Source of the DNA: DASUXY01 sp035301985
Lineage (GTDB): Bacteria > Bacillota > Bacilli > Bacillales > Amphibacillaceae
Assembly: GCA_035301985.1 (NCBI GenBank)
Contig: DATGTE010000050.1
Location: forward strand, 1-37,203
Direction: 5' to 3'
DNA length: 37,203 bases
The stretch's first letter is position 1. The number at the start of each line of letters is the position of its first letter. Shown here one piece after another: positions 25,168 through 33,267 of this stretch. The translations under genes were made by a program, and so were the position numbers. The notes below the pieces were generated by a model. The model did not search any database. It was not told the DNA's origin and saw nothing but the letters and a program-made list of their open reading frames with translations.

Positions 25168-28143
25168 ATGGAAATACGTAGTGTGACCATCTACGGGTTT
25201 GGTAAGTGGATTGACTATACCGTTGATTTTGGTGAAAGTGCATTCGTTTGTATATACGGTGAAAATGAATCTGGAAAATCAACATTGTACCAATTTATTT
25301 TATTTGTATTATTCGGCCTCCCTCCTAAATGGCGGAAGTTTTATCGCCCGAAAACGAGCAGTCAAATGGGGGGTTCGCTCACTGTTTTCGATCCGGATAT
25401 AGGTGAAGTCACTATTGAACGGTTAGATCATGTGGAAAATGGGGCAGCTCGATGTTATACGCCTGATGGACAACAATTTGACGAACGTTGGTTGCATAAG
25501 AAACTCGGGGGTATACAACGTAAAACCTACCAAGCTATTTTTTCATTTTCTGCTCGCGATCTCGTACACATTGCTCGTATGAAAGAAGAAGATATTGGAG
25601 AAGTTCTTCTTGGAATTGGACTCACTGGTTCGAAGTATATTTATGATATTGAAAAACAGTTAGACAAAAAGATCGGTGAACGATTTAAACCATACGGAAC
25701 AAAACCAGTGATGAATCAACAAATTGAGTTGCTCAACAAACAGTTTCATGATCTGTTGACAGCCAAAACTGAAGAATCCCATTATCGGCATAAACAGGAG
25801 AAACGAAGGCAGTTAACGGACAAAATCAGTCAGTTACGAGAAAAATTGCGCGCCAAAAAAGAAAGTGTCTTACAAGTCGAAAAAAAACTCCAAGCACTGC
25901 CATACGCATATGAGTACCGTTCATATATAGAACAATTACAACGACTACCGAATGATACTTCTGTTCCTGAGCACGGAGAAGAGCGCGTGCAAGCGTTAAA
26001 AGAAAAAATATTACCGTTACAAAGTGAATTGTCCATTTTGCAAACGAATGAACAGACTTATAAAAAAAAGATGATGAAATTACAAGCTTCATTGGGACAA
26101 GTTACAAATAGTGATGAGGCAAGAAATATTTTAAAGAACAAGCCAACGTATGAAAATAATCGCAAACGTATTTATGAACGAAAGCAAATGTTAACAAAGC
26201 TAAACGCACGTTTAGATTCAGCGCTTTCCGAATTAAATATCGACCTTAGTCGAAATGATGTAAGGGCGTTGCATATTCCATTTCATTTGGAAAAAATGTG
26301 GAATGAATTGAAAAATGACACGGAACATCTCAGTATGGAATACGATCAGTTACAACAGGAAAGAGGACTGTTAATCCATAAAAAAGAATACTGGGATCAG
26401 CAACTTAGAAATGTGAAAAACAAGCAACTATCCTCAGAACATACGAGAAAATTGCAAAAAATCATGGAAGAGTACGAACAACAACGCCTTTTAGAAAAAC
26501 TTCAAGCTGATGCTTCTCAAAAAGTGGAATCATGGGAACGCGAAAAAAAAGATAACCAAAAACGGCACACGATTGTGTTAGTCATCAGTTTCGTCATCGC
26601 TGTTGTTTTCTGGATGCTTTCACGCTTTTTATCTTCATCATTTGCGGGCAATGTGTCAATTATCAGCCTCATCATCGGTGGGCTACAATGGTTGTGGGGA
26701 CAAAGAATGCTTCGCCATATGGAGAAAATGATTCACCAACCAAAACGTGAAGCTCCTTCTCAACATGTACCTGAACAGGAGCAAGCCGAAGCAGAGCGGT
26801 TGTTAATGCGTAATCAAGATGCAATTAATGAACAACGGACAATTGATGAGCAATTAAAAACAATCGATGTTCAACTGATGCAATGGGATGAAAAACATCG
26901 ACTTTGGAAGCAAAAGAATGCACGATTGCAACAATATGTTCGTGAATATTATGAAAGCTATCCGTTTTTACAGTCGATTGATGTTATATATTGGCCAGAA
27001 ATCTATCAATCGTTAAAGTCATTACGGCAGATGGGCCGAGAAGTGGAAACGCATCAACAGGAAGTCGAACGATTCGAAGCGCACATCTTGTCTTACGAAG
27101 AAAAGGTGAATGCATTTTGCGAAGATTCTTCCATACAGGTAGAGCAATCACTTCCCCTTAAGTTGGAGAAGATTGAAGCATTGGTGAGGGAATGGAAGCG
27201 AATGGAAGACCGTATCGAACAATATAACGCTTGGATTTTGGAAAATAGACAACGGGAACGACAAATACAACAGGAAATCCAAACGTATCAAAAAGAAATC
27301 GATCGGCTCCTTCACATGGCCGGTGTCGATACGGAAGATGAGTTTTATAAAAGAGTGAACCAAGTGGAAAAACGAGAGCAATTACTGAAAGAAAAGAGAA
27401 AGATAAACAACCAATTTTCACGTATTTTTACGTCCGAAGAATGGCAGCAATTTATTGAAGAAACACCGAAGGAAAACACGTTGGAGGTCAACTACCAACA
27501 AGATCAACAAGAGATTGAACGATTAGAACAACAAATCGATCATTATCGCCAAAAGAAGGCTGATCTCAATGCAGAATTGATGAAAATGGAATCTTCTGAA
27601 GCGTATTCACTAATGATGCACCAGTTCCAAATGGAGAAAGAAACGTTCAATCGAACAGCAATCGAATGGGCTATTTTAAAAACTGCGAAAGAAATGCTTT
27701 TGGAAACGAAACGAATTTATCGTGATAAATATTTACAAGAAGTTATGAAGCAGACGACAAAATATTTTAAAGTGTTGACAAATCATAAATATATTCATGT
27801 ACATCCACCAGCTGATGATCAACCATTTTTAGTTACAGCTCACAATCGTATCCAATATACGGTAAATGAGTTATCACAAGGTACAATCGATCAACTGTAT
27901 ATTTCTCTACGATTTGCTGTAAGTGAGGTCATGAGTGAGGATAATCGTTTACCGTTTGTCATTGATGATGGATTCATCAATTTCGATGATGTGCGAACAG
28001 AGCGGATGATTGACATTATCGCTTCGACATCGGATCATCAGCAAATCATCTTATTTACATGTAAAAAAGATCTTTACAACCAGCTCCGACATGATGCAAA
28101 AGTGATAGATCTATCTTCAATGACGATGCAAAAACAGAAATGA
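25168..28143 (+). CDS. yhaN: YhaN: SbcC/Rad50-like ATPase with membrane hairpin in the coiled coil
   Basis: 991 aa. The N-terminal ABC half has Walker A GENESGKST (31-39). The C-terminal half has the signature-like LSQGT (about 901) and Walker B LPFVIDDG (about 928). Between them are long Glu/Lys/Gln-rich coiled coils. At about 467-515, in the middle, lie two hydrophobic segments (TIVLVISFVIAVVFWML, then SIISLIIGGLQWLW) in place of the zinc hook of Rad50/SbcC. The head would stay in the cytoplasm while the coil tip sits in the membrane. It is coupled to yhaO (15-base gap, ribosome site AAAAGGGGGGAG). Confidence 0.92.
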   Translation: MEIRSVTIYGFGKWIDYTVDFGESAFVCIYGENESGKSTLYQFILFVLFGLPPKWRKFYRPKTSSQMGGSLTVFDPDIGEVTIERLDHVENGAARCYTPDGQQFDERWLHKKLGGIQRKTYQAIFSFSARDLVHIARMKEEDIGEVLLGIGLTGSKYIYDIEKQLDKKIGERFKPYGTKPVMNQQIELLNKQFHDLLTAKTEESHYRHKQEKRRQLTDKISQLREKLRAKKESVLQVEKKLQALPYAYEYRSYIEQLQRLPNDTSVPEHGEERVQALKEKILPLQSELSILQTNEQTYKKKMMKLQASLGQVTNSDEARNILKNKPTYENNRKRIYERKQMLTKLNARLDSALSELNIDLSRNDVRALHIPFHLEKMWNELKNDTEHLSMEYDQLQQERGLLIHKKEYWDQQLRNVKNKQLSSEHTRKLQKIMEEYEQQRLLEKLQADASQKVESWEREKKDNQKRHTIVLVISFVIAVVFWMLSRFLSSSFAGNVSIISLIIGGLQWLWGQRMLRHMEKMIHQPKREAPSQHVPEQEQAEAERLLMRNQDAINEQRTIDEQLKTIDVQLMQWDEKHRLWKQKNARLQQYVREYYESYPFLQSIDVIYWPEIYQSLKSLRQMGREVETHQQEVERFEAHILSYEEKVNAFCEDSSIQVEQSLPLKLEKIEALVREWKRMEDRIEQYNAWILENRQRERQIQQEIQTYQKEIDRLLHMAGVDTEDEFYKRVNQVEKREQLLKEKRKINNQFSRIFTSEEWQQFIEETPKENTLEVNYQQDQQEIERLEQQIDHYRQKKADLNAELMKMESSEAYSLMMHQFQMEKETFNRTAIEWAILKTAKEMLLETKRIYRDKYLQEVMKQTTKYFKVLTNHKYIHVHPPADDQPFLVTAHNRIQYTVNELSQGTIDQLYISLRFAVSEVMSEDNRLPFVIDDGFINFDDVRTERMIDIIASTSDHQQIILFTCKKDLYNQLRHDAKVIDLSSMTMQKQK

Positions 28144-28149
28144 AATGTG

Positions 28150-28177
28150 TTGTATTCACTAGGGGCGATTGTATAAT
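28150..28177 (+). promoter_or_regulatory. Sigma-A promoter of the GbsR-type gene after yhaN
   Basis: TTGTAT (28150-28155) and TATAAT (28172-28177), spaced 16 bases, 51 bases before the start codon and directly after the yhaN stop. Confidence 0.6.
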
Positions 28178-28228
28178 CATGAAAAAGATGTTATTTTCGA
28201 TGCATAACACGATGGGGAGAGATAAAGA

Positions 28229-28783
28229 TTGTACGAGAATTCGAATGATGTAACAGAGTGGGATTTACGAGAGCAAGCACTTGAAAGATTTATACAAGTC
28301 ATTGCAAAAAATATGACGTTGTACGGGATCACTCCATCGGTGGGCAGGTTATATGGAGTGTTGTATTTTTCGAATGATCCAATGACGTTAGACGATATGC
28401 GCGAGGCACTAAAGATGAGCAAAACGAGTATGTCTACAGGAGTTCGCTCTTTGTCAGAAATGAACATGGTTGAACGAATTTTTAAAAAAGGTGTGCGCAA
28501 AGATCTATACCAATCAGAGGAAGATTGGTATCAATCATTTACATCTCTATTTGGTAATCGCTGGCGTCAGTTTACAGAAAAAAATATTGAAGAGGCCGAT
28601 GAAGCGATTAGTGAATTGGAGCAATTACAACAGCAAACGAAAGATGAGCAGTTGATAAAAAAAATCCATCGTGATTTGGAACGACTGCGTTATGCACAAA
28701 ACTATTATGCGTGGTTAATGAAGTTTATACATGTGATTGAATCAGGGAAAATCTTTGATTACATACCGAAAGATGAAAGGTAA
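28229..28783 (+). CDS. GbsR/MarR-type transcriptional regulator (between yhaN and yhaM)
   Basis: 184 aa. The winged-helix motif TLDDMREALKMSKTSMSTGV followed by MNMVERIFKKGVRKDLYQ is typical of GbsR-type MarR-fold regulators, known in Bacillus for control of glycine betaine and choline genes (GbsR, OpcR). The C-terminal part is helical, for dimerisation. It shares this core with the second GbsR-type gene at 32392-32883. The start is TTG at 28229 with GGGGAGAG eight bases upstream; no ATG precedes the conserved region. It separates yhaN from yhaM, which I remember as adjacent in B. subtilis. The ligand and targets are unknown. Confidence 0.85.
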   Translation: MYENSNDVTEWDLREQALERFIQVIAKNMTLYGITPSVGRLYGVLYFSNDPMTLDDMREALKMSKTSMSTGVRSLSEMNMVERIFKKGVRKDLYQSEEDWYQSFTSLFGNRWRQFTEKNIEEADEAISELEQLQQQTKDEQLIKKIHRDLERLRYAQNYYAWLMKFIHVIESGKIFDYIPKDER

Positions 28784-28875
28784 AGATCCACTTCAACGAT
28801 TTTACCGTTGTTTGCAAAGCAGTCGGAAAAACATCTATAGAACAATGCGATCATCTATGACCAAAGGGGGATTTT

Positions 28876-29820
28876 ATGAAAAAAGGTATAGGGTACCATC
28901 AAATTGGCGACTCATTTGAAGGTTTCGTCTTGATTAAAGAGGCGACAAGAGGCGTGGCTAGTAATGGCAAGCCATTTTTAACATTGATTCTCCGCGATGC
29001 AACAGGGGAAATCGATGCTAAGCTTTGGGACGTTACAAAAGAGGATGAAACAACCTATATTTCAGAGCGAATTATTTGGATTTCCGGTGCAATTACTCAA
29101 TTTCGTGGTAGGGCGCAAATGAGAATCGCTTCGATTCGTTTAGCACAAGCAACGGATGGTGTGCAAGTTTCTGATTTTGTCGAGAAAGCCCCGGTTAACA
29201 AAGAAAAATTGCATGATCAAATTACCGAAGCGATTTTTGCTATGGAAAATCCGGCTATCCAACGAATCGTTCGGGCAATCGTTAAAAAATATGAAGAACC
29301 GTTATTGCTCTATCCTGCAGCGGCCAAAAACCACCATGAATATGTTTCCGGATTAGCCCATCACATTGTTAGCATGTTAGCTATAGCACGAGAGTTAGTC
29401 AAGCTATACCCACAGCTTAATAAAGATTTATTATATGCAGGAATTATTTTACATGACTTAGGAAAAATTAAAGAATTATCAGGAATCGTTACAACGACGT
29501 ATACCATTCAAGGAAAATTGCTTGGACATATTCCTATGATGGTTGAGGAAATTGGTTCTGTCGCTAAGGAATTGAATATTGATGGAGAAGAAGTGTTGAT
29601 TTTGCAACATCTCGTTTTAAGTCATCATGGAAAATCTGAATGGGGAAGCCCAAAGCCACCCCTCATACAAGAGGCAGAATTGTTGCATTTCATCGACATG
29701 ATTGATGCCAAAATGAACATGTTAAATCGTGCATTGGACAAAGTAAAACCAGGTGAATTTACAGAGCGTTTGTTTGCTATGGAAAATCGCTCCTTTTACA
29801 AGCCAACCTTTGAAAAATGA
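28876..29820 (+). CDS. yhaM: YhaM: 3'-5' exoribonuclease
   Basis: 314 aa, standard length. The N-terminal OB-fold (about 10-95, GKPFLTLILRDATGEIDAKL) binds nucleic acid. The HD domain follows, with metal ligands at H153/H154 (NHHEYVSG), H162/H163 and H193-D194 (ILHDLGK), and QHLVLSHHGK further on. YhaM degrades RNA (and single-stranded DNA in vitro) from the 3' end. GGGGG precedes the ATG. Here it follows a regulator gene, not yhaN directly. Confidence 0.94.
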   Translation: MKKGIGYHQIGDSFEGFVLIKEATRGVASNGKPFLTLILRDATGEIDAKLWDVTKEDETTYISERIIWISGAITQFRGRAQMRIASIRLAQATDGVQVSDFVEKAPVNKEKLHDQITEAIFAMENPAIQRIVRAIVKKYEEPLLLYPAAAKNHHEYVSGLAHHIVSMLAIARELVKLYPQLNKDLLYAGIILHDLGKIKELSGIVTTTYTIQGKLLGHIPMMVEEIGSVAKELNIDGEEVLILQHLVLSHHGKSEWGSPKPPLIQEAELLHFIDMIDAKMNMLNRALDKVKPGEFTERLFAMENRSFYKPTFEK

Positions 29821-29840
29821 AAATCGCTAGTCATTTTTTT
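29813..29840 (+). terminator. Possible weak terminator at the end of yhaM
   Basis: AAAAATGA at the stop codon can pair with TCATTTTT at 29831, across a 10-base loop and with a T-run. The stem is AT-rich and thus weak. Confidence 0.4.
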
Positions 29841-29892
29841 ATCCATTCCACCATATACTTATGATAGACATGGTGGACAAGGAGGATTGAAC

Positions 29893-30087
29893 GTGATCTT
29901 TGATATTCCTTGGTGGGTTTTTATGATGATTGTATTCATCTTTTTTAGTGGGTATATGTCGTATCGAGCGATGCGAGCTGAAAAAGAACTCGAACAGCAG
30001 TTTATCGAGCAGGAAGGTAAAGTTTATATTGAACGAATTAAAAAAGAACGACAAGATCGACAACAACAAGAACGCACGTCCAACTAA
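29893..30087 (+). CDS. yhaL: YhaL-like sporulation-associated membrane protein
   Basis: 64 aa. One membrane segment near the N-terminus (IPWWVFMMIVFIFFSGYM) is followed by a charged, helical cytoplasmic tail (EKELEQQFIEQEGKVYIERI). It matches B. subtilis YhaL (IEKEG-x-x-YMER pattern), which is linked to sporulation. The start is the GTG at 29893: AAGGAGG lies at the right distance for it, while the TTG at 29887 is too close. It sits between yhaM and the convergent prsA. Confidence 0.82.
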   Translation: MIFDIPWWVFMMIVFIFFSGYMSYRAMRAEKELEQQFIEQEGKVYIERIKKERQDRQQQERTSN

Positions 30088-30128
30088 AATGGCAGGGAGT
30101 GATTGATGAATCAAACTCCCTGCCATTT
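30087..30128. terminator. Bidirectional terminator between yhaL and prsA
   Basis: AAATGGCAGGGAGT and CTCCCTGCCATTT are inverted copies with an extra internal stem (GATTGAT / AATCAA); the hairpin starts at the yhaL stop codon. Confidence 0.88.
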
Positions 30129-30179
30129 ACTTAAATGATCGGTTTGTTTCAGCTGCCAATCTTTGTCATGGATAAACTC

Positions 30180-31094
30180 TTATTCTTTATCTTTTTCATC
30201 ATCTTTCTCATCTTCTTTGTCTTCTTCTGCACCTGTTTTGAACAGATCTTCATATTCATCAATATTTACTTCAATTTTTGCGTCTTCCATAAGTTGATCT
30301 ATTTTGTTTTGTGCTTCTGTAAAATCGACTTTTTGATTGATGAGTTCGCGGCGAATTTCATCTTTATTTTCTTTGAATGAGCCGATGTCTTCTTCGGACT
30401 CACGCTTGTCCGTAACTTTAATAATATGAACTCCGAATTCGGATAAAACAGGATCGCTAATTTCTCCTTCTTTCATTTCATAAGCAACGTCTTCAAATTC
30501 TTTTACCATGTCCCCGCTAGAAAAATACCCGAGTTCCCCATCGTTGTCTTTTGTGCCTTCGTCAGTTGAATATTCTTTCGCTAATTTGCCAAATTCTTCA
30601 CCTTTATCGAGTTTCTTTTTCACTTTTTTAGCTGTTTCTTCATCTTCCACAAGAATGTGTTGGGCTTCGATTTCTGTTTTCATACGGTCATACTTTTCTT
30701 TCAGTTCCTCTTCGGAAATCTCAACATCTTCAGATACAGCTTCTTCCCAAAGAAGGCTGAACCGTATCGCATCGCGTAAAGCATCTTCGTCCTCGACACC
30801 TTGCTGCTGAAGAACCATTTCAAATTGGTCACCGTATTCATCTTTCATTTTATTAACTTCTTCGTCGACTAATTCTTCGTCTACTTCATATTTGTCCTCT
30901 AAAACTTTCGTAGTGACCATTTCTTGTAGGACAGAATCTCCTACACGTTCCTTCATTTGGTTATAAAACTCATCTTTTGTAATATCCCCAGCTTTAGATT
31001 CTACAACTACGTCTGGATCAGATTTGTCCGATCCACATGCTGCAAGACCGAGGATTGCAATTAAAATTGTTGCTACGGTTACTATTTTTTTCAT
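30180..31094 (-). CDS. prsA: PrsA foldase lipoprotein (parvulin-type PPIase)
   Basis: 304 aa. A lipoprotein signal ends in LAAC (Cys20). An N-terminal SurA/PrsA-like chaperone region (about 25-140) follows. The parvulin domain is at about 142-231 (AQHILVEDEETA, GELGYFSSGDMVKEFE, FGVHIIKV). The C-terminal tail is strongly acidic. It helps exported proteins fold outside the membrane. The high Asp/Glu content fits a salt-adapted cell. Its position beside yhaL is as in B. subtilis. Confidence 0.95.
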   Translation of the reverse strand: MKKIVTVATILIAILGLAACGSDKSDPDVVVESKAGDITKDEFYNQMKERVGDSVLQEMVTTKVLEDKYEVDEELVDEEVNKMKDEYGDQFEMVLQQQGVEDEDALRDAIRFSLLWEEAVSEDVEISEEELKEKYDRMKTEIEAQHILVEDEETAKKVKKKLDKGEEFGKLAKEYSTDEGTKDNDGELGYFSSGDMVKEFEDVAYEMKEGEISDPVLSEFGVHIIKVTDKRESEEDIGSFKENKDEIRRELINQKVDFTEAQNKIDQLMEDAKIEVNIDEYEDLFKTGAEEDKEDEKDDEKDKE

Positions 31095-31251
31095 TAATCA
31101 ACACTCCTAATTTTAAGGTTTCCATAAACACACACTGATGTTTAATATACCACATCATACGAAAGGAAATATAGTCCTTTTGAAAATTTAACGTATCTGA
31201 GATGAAGGTAAAAGTTTGGAAATGACTTCGATGCTCTGATTCGTATGAATG

Positions 31252-31443
31252 CTATCCCAGCATTGAATTTATTACTTTAAAGTAGGATGAAACGAGCAAA
31301 ATAAGGATCATAATATTGATGACACGAAAAACGCCTGCTTGTCTCTTTCGGTTAGTAATCTCTAATGTAACACAAAGCTTGTATGTTAGGGAGTTAAAAA
31401 TAAATAGTATAAATAGAGCGTAAAATAAAAAGAAAATAGTCAA
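31252..31443 (-). CDS. Small two-segment membrane protein of unknown function
   Basis: 63 aa from a TTG at 31441-31443, chosen because AAAGGAGGG lies six bases upstream; the frame opens at an ATG at 31464 that has no ribosome site and would put the Shine-Dalgarno sequence inside the gene. Two hydrophobic segments (IFFLFYALFILFIFNSL and VINIMILILLVSSYF) flank a basic loop (NRKRQ). I do not recognise the family with certainty. B. subtilis has small genes between prsA and yhaI, so it may be a positional equivalent. Confidence 0.6.
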   Translation of the reverse strand: MTIFFLFYALFILFIFNSLTYKLCVTLEITNRKRQAGVFRVINIMILILLVSSYFKVINSMLG

Positions 31444-31464
31444 ATAATCCCTCCTTTGCTTCAT

Positions 31465-31944
31465 TCAAACACACTTATTAAATGAACGTAACGACAAGAC
31501 AGGTTGTCACGAATGAGCGGATTGCATCATCCTCACCTTGAAGCATGAGAGAAAACGAAACGTCTTGGCCAAAAAATATTGTTATTAAACCTTCAAACTA
31601 CTCATTTTCTAATATCTTATTGTAAAAGATGCTTGACTGGGGATGAGTCATATAGTGATTGGAATTTTAGCCAATGGGGTCGTATTCATGTTTTGTTCCC
31701 GTACGAAAAAGCATCATATTTATAACTTTACCAAAATATTTGCTTCATGAACAGCAAGGAAGACATAATTTTTGAAAAGAGGAACATCGATCATGAATAA
31801 CGAATGTGTAATTGAATATGAGCTACACAAAGCACGTGATTCGTACTTTCTTTATAAAATGTATATTAGTATAATAGGATAAATAAAGGAAAAATTAGTG
31901 GTTTATACGTGCAGTTCAGGAGTAGGAGGCGATTATTATAGGAT
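31465..31944. other. Non-coding gap upstream of yhaI
   Basis: 480 bases without a convincing gene. TATAAT at 31870-31875 is a likely -10 for yhaI, with a weak -35 (TTTCTT at 31847). A 29-codon frame at 31793-31882 is discussed among rejected items. No structured RNA was recognised. Confidence 0.5.
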
Positions 31945-32313
31945 ATGAGCCATACAAACACTACTTTCCATTTACAGTTATTACTAAAGACAATGAATAT
32001 TGAACCATACCCCTTCACAAAGCTGGTCATTATGAATAATTTGTCCGATCAAGAATATGAAGAACTATTCACTTTGTTAGAAGGGTTAAATGAAACATAC
32101 GAAGCACAGAAAGAAGATGGATTGTTAGATTTCACCTCTTTATTGGTTCATTTTGCTGGGATGCTCAATCAGAAGCTACATCCAACCGAAACGATCTATG
32201 CCTTGAAGAAAGAAGGATATTTTCCAAAGTTGATGTCGGAGTTTGTCCAGATTATTAATGACGCAAAAAGGAGACCTCACAACATATTTAATCGATTACC
32301 AAAGATGGATTGA
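31945..32313 (+). CDS. yhaI: YhaI-like DUF1878 protein
   Basis: 122 aa soluble helical protein. Sequence and neighbourhood (near prsA) fit YhaI of the DUF1878 family, unknown function. An in-frame TAG lies two codons before the ATG at 31945, which fixes the start. The spacing to AGGAGG (31924) is long; AGGAT nearer the start is a weaker alternative. The last codons form the left arm of the terminator hairpin. Confidence 0.8.
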   Translation: MSHTNTTFHLQLLLKTMNIEPYPFTKLVIMNNLSDQEYEELFTLLEGLNETYEAQKEDGLLDFTSLLVHFAGMLNQKLHPTETIYALKKEGYFPKLMSEFVQIINDAKRRPHNIFNRLPKMD

Positions 32314-32332
32314 TGCCATCTTTGGTTTTTTT
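32299..32332 (+). terminator. Terminator of yhaI, overlapping its stop codon
   Basis: CCAAAGATGG / CCATCTTTGG, perfect 10-bp stem with a 7-base loop holding the TGA stop (32311-32313), followed by a 7-base T-run. Confidence 0.9.
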
Positions 32333-32391
32333 GGTTAAGCGTGGTTAAATGGTAAAACCTATACATAAACTAGAGGGGAAGGTATAGCGAA

Positions 32392-32883
32392 TTATTCATT
32401 ACTCTTTTGTGTTTGTTTGATGTCTTGAATAAATGTTTCGATTTGCGTATGGAATGCAATGATCTGATCTAATTGTTGTTGGATGAGCTTTTCTTCGTCA
32501 TTGATCGTTTGTTCATTACATTGACTTTTTAAATGAACAAGTGTGCGTTTTTGCTGTTTTGTAAAATCCAGCCATTGATTGATCTGAGAAATGATAAATA
32601 GATTAAATAAATTCGTATCTGCTTCATATAAATTTTTTCGACATCCTTTTTTCCATACCCGTTTCACAAGGTTTTGTTGTGACAAATTGCGGATGCTGGT
32701 GCTCATCGATGTTTTGCTTTTTCCTAAAGCATCGCCCATATCATCTAATGTTTTAGGTTCTTTTTCAGTATATAAATAAGCGAATAATCTCGCATCTAAA
32801 GGAGATAAACCAAATCGTTCAATTGTTTTTGCAAATTCGCTGATGACTTGATATGTCATATTTTCTATGTACTGTTTCACCAT
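32392..32883 (-). CDS. GbsR/OpcR-type regulator, divergent from opuA
   Basis: 163 aa MarR-fold regulator. The winged-helix core TLDDMGDALGKSKTSMSTSI followed by LVKRVWKKGCRKNLYE closely resembles the GbsR-type protein at 28229-28783 and B. subtilis GbsR/OpcR, which repress choline and betaine uptake or synthesis genes. Its position, head to head with opuAA across 384 bases, points to control of this transporter. A GTAGGAGG ribosome site precedes the ATG at 32881-32883. The ligand (choline, betaine or salt signal) is unknown. Confidence 0.87.
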   Translation of the reverse strand: MVKQYIENMTYQVISEFAKTIERFGLSPLDARLFAYLYTEKEPKTLDDMGDALGKSKTSMSTSIRNLSQQNLVKRVWKKGCRKNLYEADTNLFNLFIISQINQWLDFTKQQKRTLVHLKSQCNEQTINDEEKLIQQQLDQIIAFHTQIETFIQDIKQTQKSNE

Positions 32884-33006
32884 GAAATCCTCCTACGCAT
32901 TGCTATATTAAGGTTACACTAAAAAAATTCGTTTTTAAAATGGACAATCTCGTTGAATTTGCAAGAAATTTAAAGGAAATTGCAGAAAATCATTTGACAG
33001 AAGTAT

Positions 33007-33020
33007 ACAGTATAAACTGT
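33007..33020. promoter_or_regulatory. Dyad operator candidate for the GbsR-type regulator (site 1)
   Basis: ACAGTATAAACTGT: inverted arms ACAGT / ACTGT around ATAA, just after a TTGACA hexamer. Its core GTATAAAC (33010-33017) recurs inverted at 33096-33103. Confidence 0.45.
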
Positions 33021-33088
33021 TTGTACAATATAAACATAATTAACGGTAAACAATATTTGAATTGGAAAGCTCGTCATTATATAGTAAT

Positions 33089-33106
33089 ACAGTAGGTTTA
33101 TACCGT
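33089..33106. promoter_or_regulatory. Inverted partial copy of the dyad (site 2)
   Basis: ACAGTAGGTTTATACCGT; read on the minus strand it begins ACGGTATAAAC, matching site 1 (ACAGTATAAAC) at 10 of 11 positions. The spacing between the two cores is 86 bases start to start. Confidence 0.4.
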
Positions 33107-33198
33107 GCGAATTGTGGAAGATATCTTATATAAGCTTTCCTAATCATCATGAAAGGTGTCACTTGGAGTCCAATATGTATAGTTCGACAAGAGTGCTC

Positions 33199-33214
33199 AA
33201 CTGAACGTTCAGTT
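33199..33214. promoter_or_regulatory. 16-bp perfect palindrome at the opuAA promoter
   Basis: AACTGAACGTTCAGTT is its own reverse complement and covers the -35 (TTCAGT). The form resembles TetR-family operators. No TetR-type gene lies in this window. Confidence 0.5.
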
Positions 33215-33236
33215 TAAATAGAAATGATGGTATAAC
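33208..33236 (+). promoter_or_regulatory. Probable sigma-A promoter of opuA
   Basis: TTCAGT (33208-33213) and TATAAC (33231-33236), spaced 17 bases, 32 bases before the opuAA start. Confidence 0.5.
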
Positions 33237-33267
33237 GGTACGAAAAAAATGAACAGAGGTGAAAATT

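Larger units (their letters stand above)
32884..33267. other. Regulatory gap between the GbsR-type gene and opuAA
   Basis: 384 bases without a gene, rich in symmetrical sequence. It holds a TTGACA at 32994-32999, a dyad ACAGT-ATAA-ACTGT at 33007-33020, an inverted partial copy at 33089-33106, a perfect 16-bp palindrome at 33199-33214 and a probable promoter at 33208-33236. Listed separately where supported. Confidence 0.6.

Noticed and set aside
31793..31882. 29-codon frame MNNECVIEYELHK... before yhaI
   Set aside because: Has an AAGAGGAAC upstream but it is short, ends inside the likely yhaI -10 and has no recognisable pattern; not enough support.
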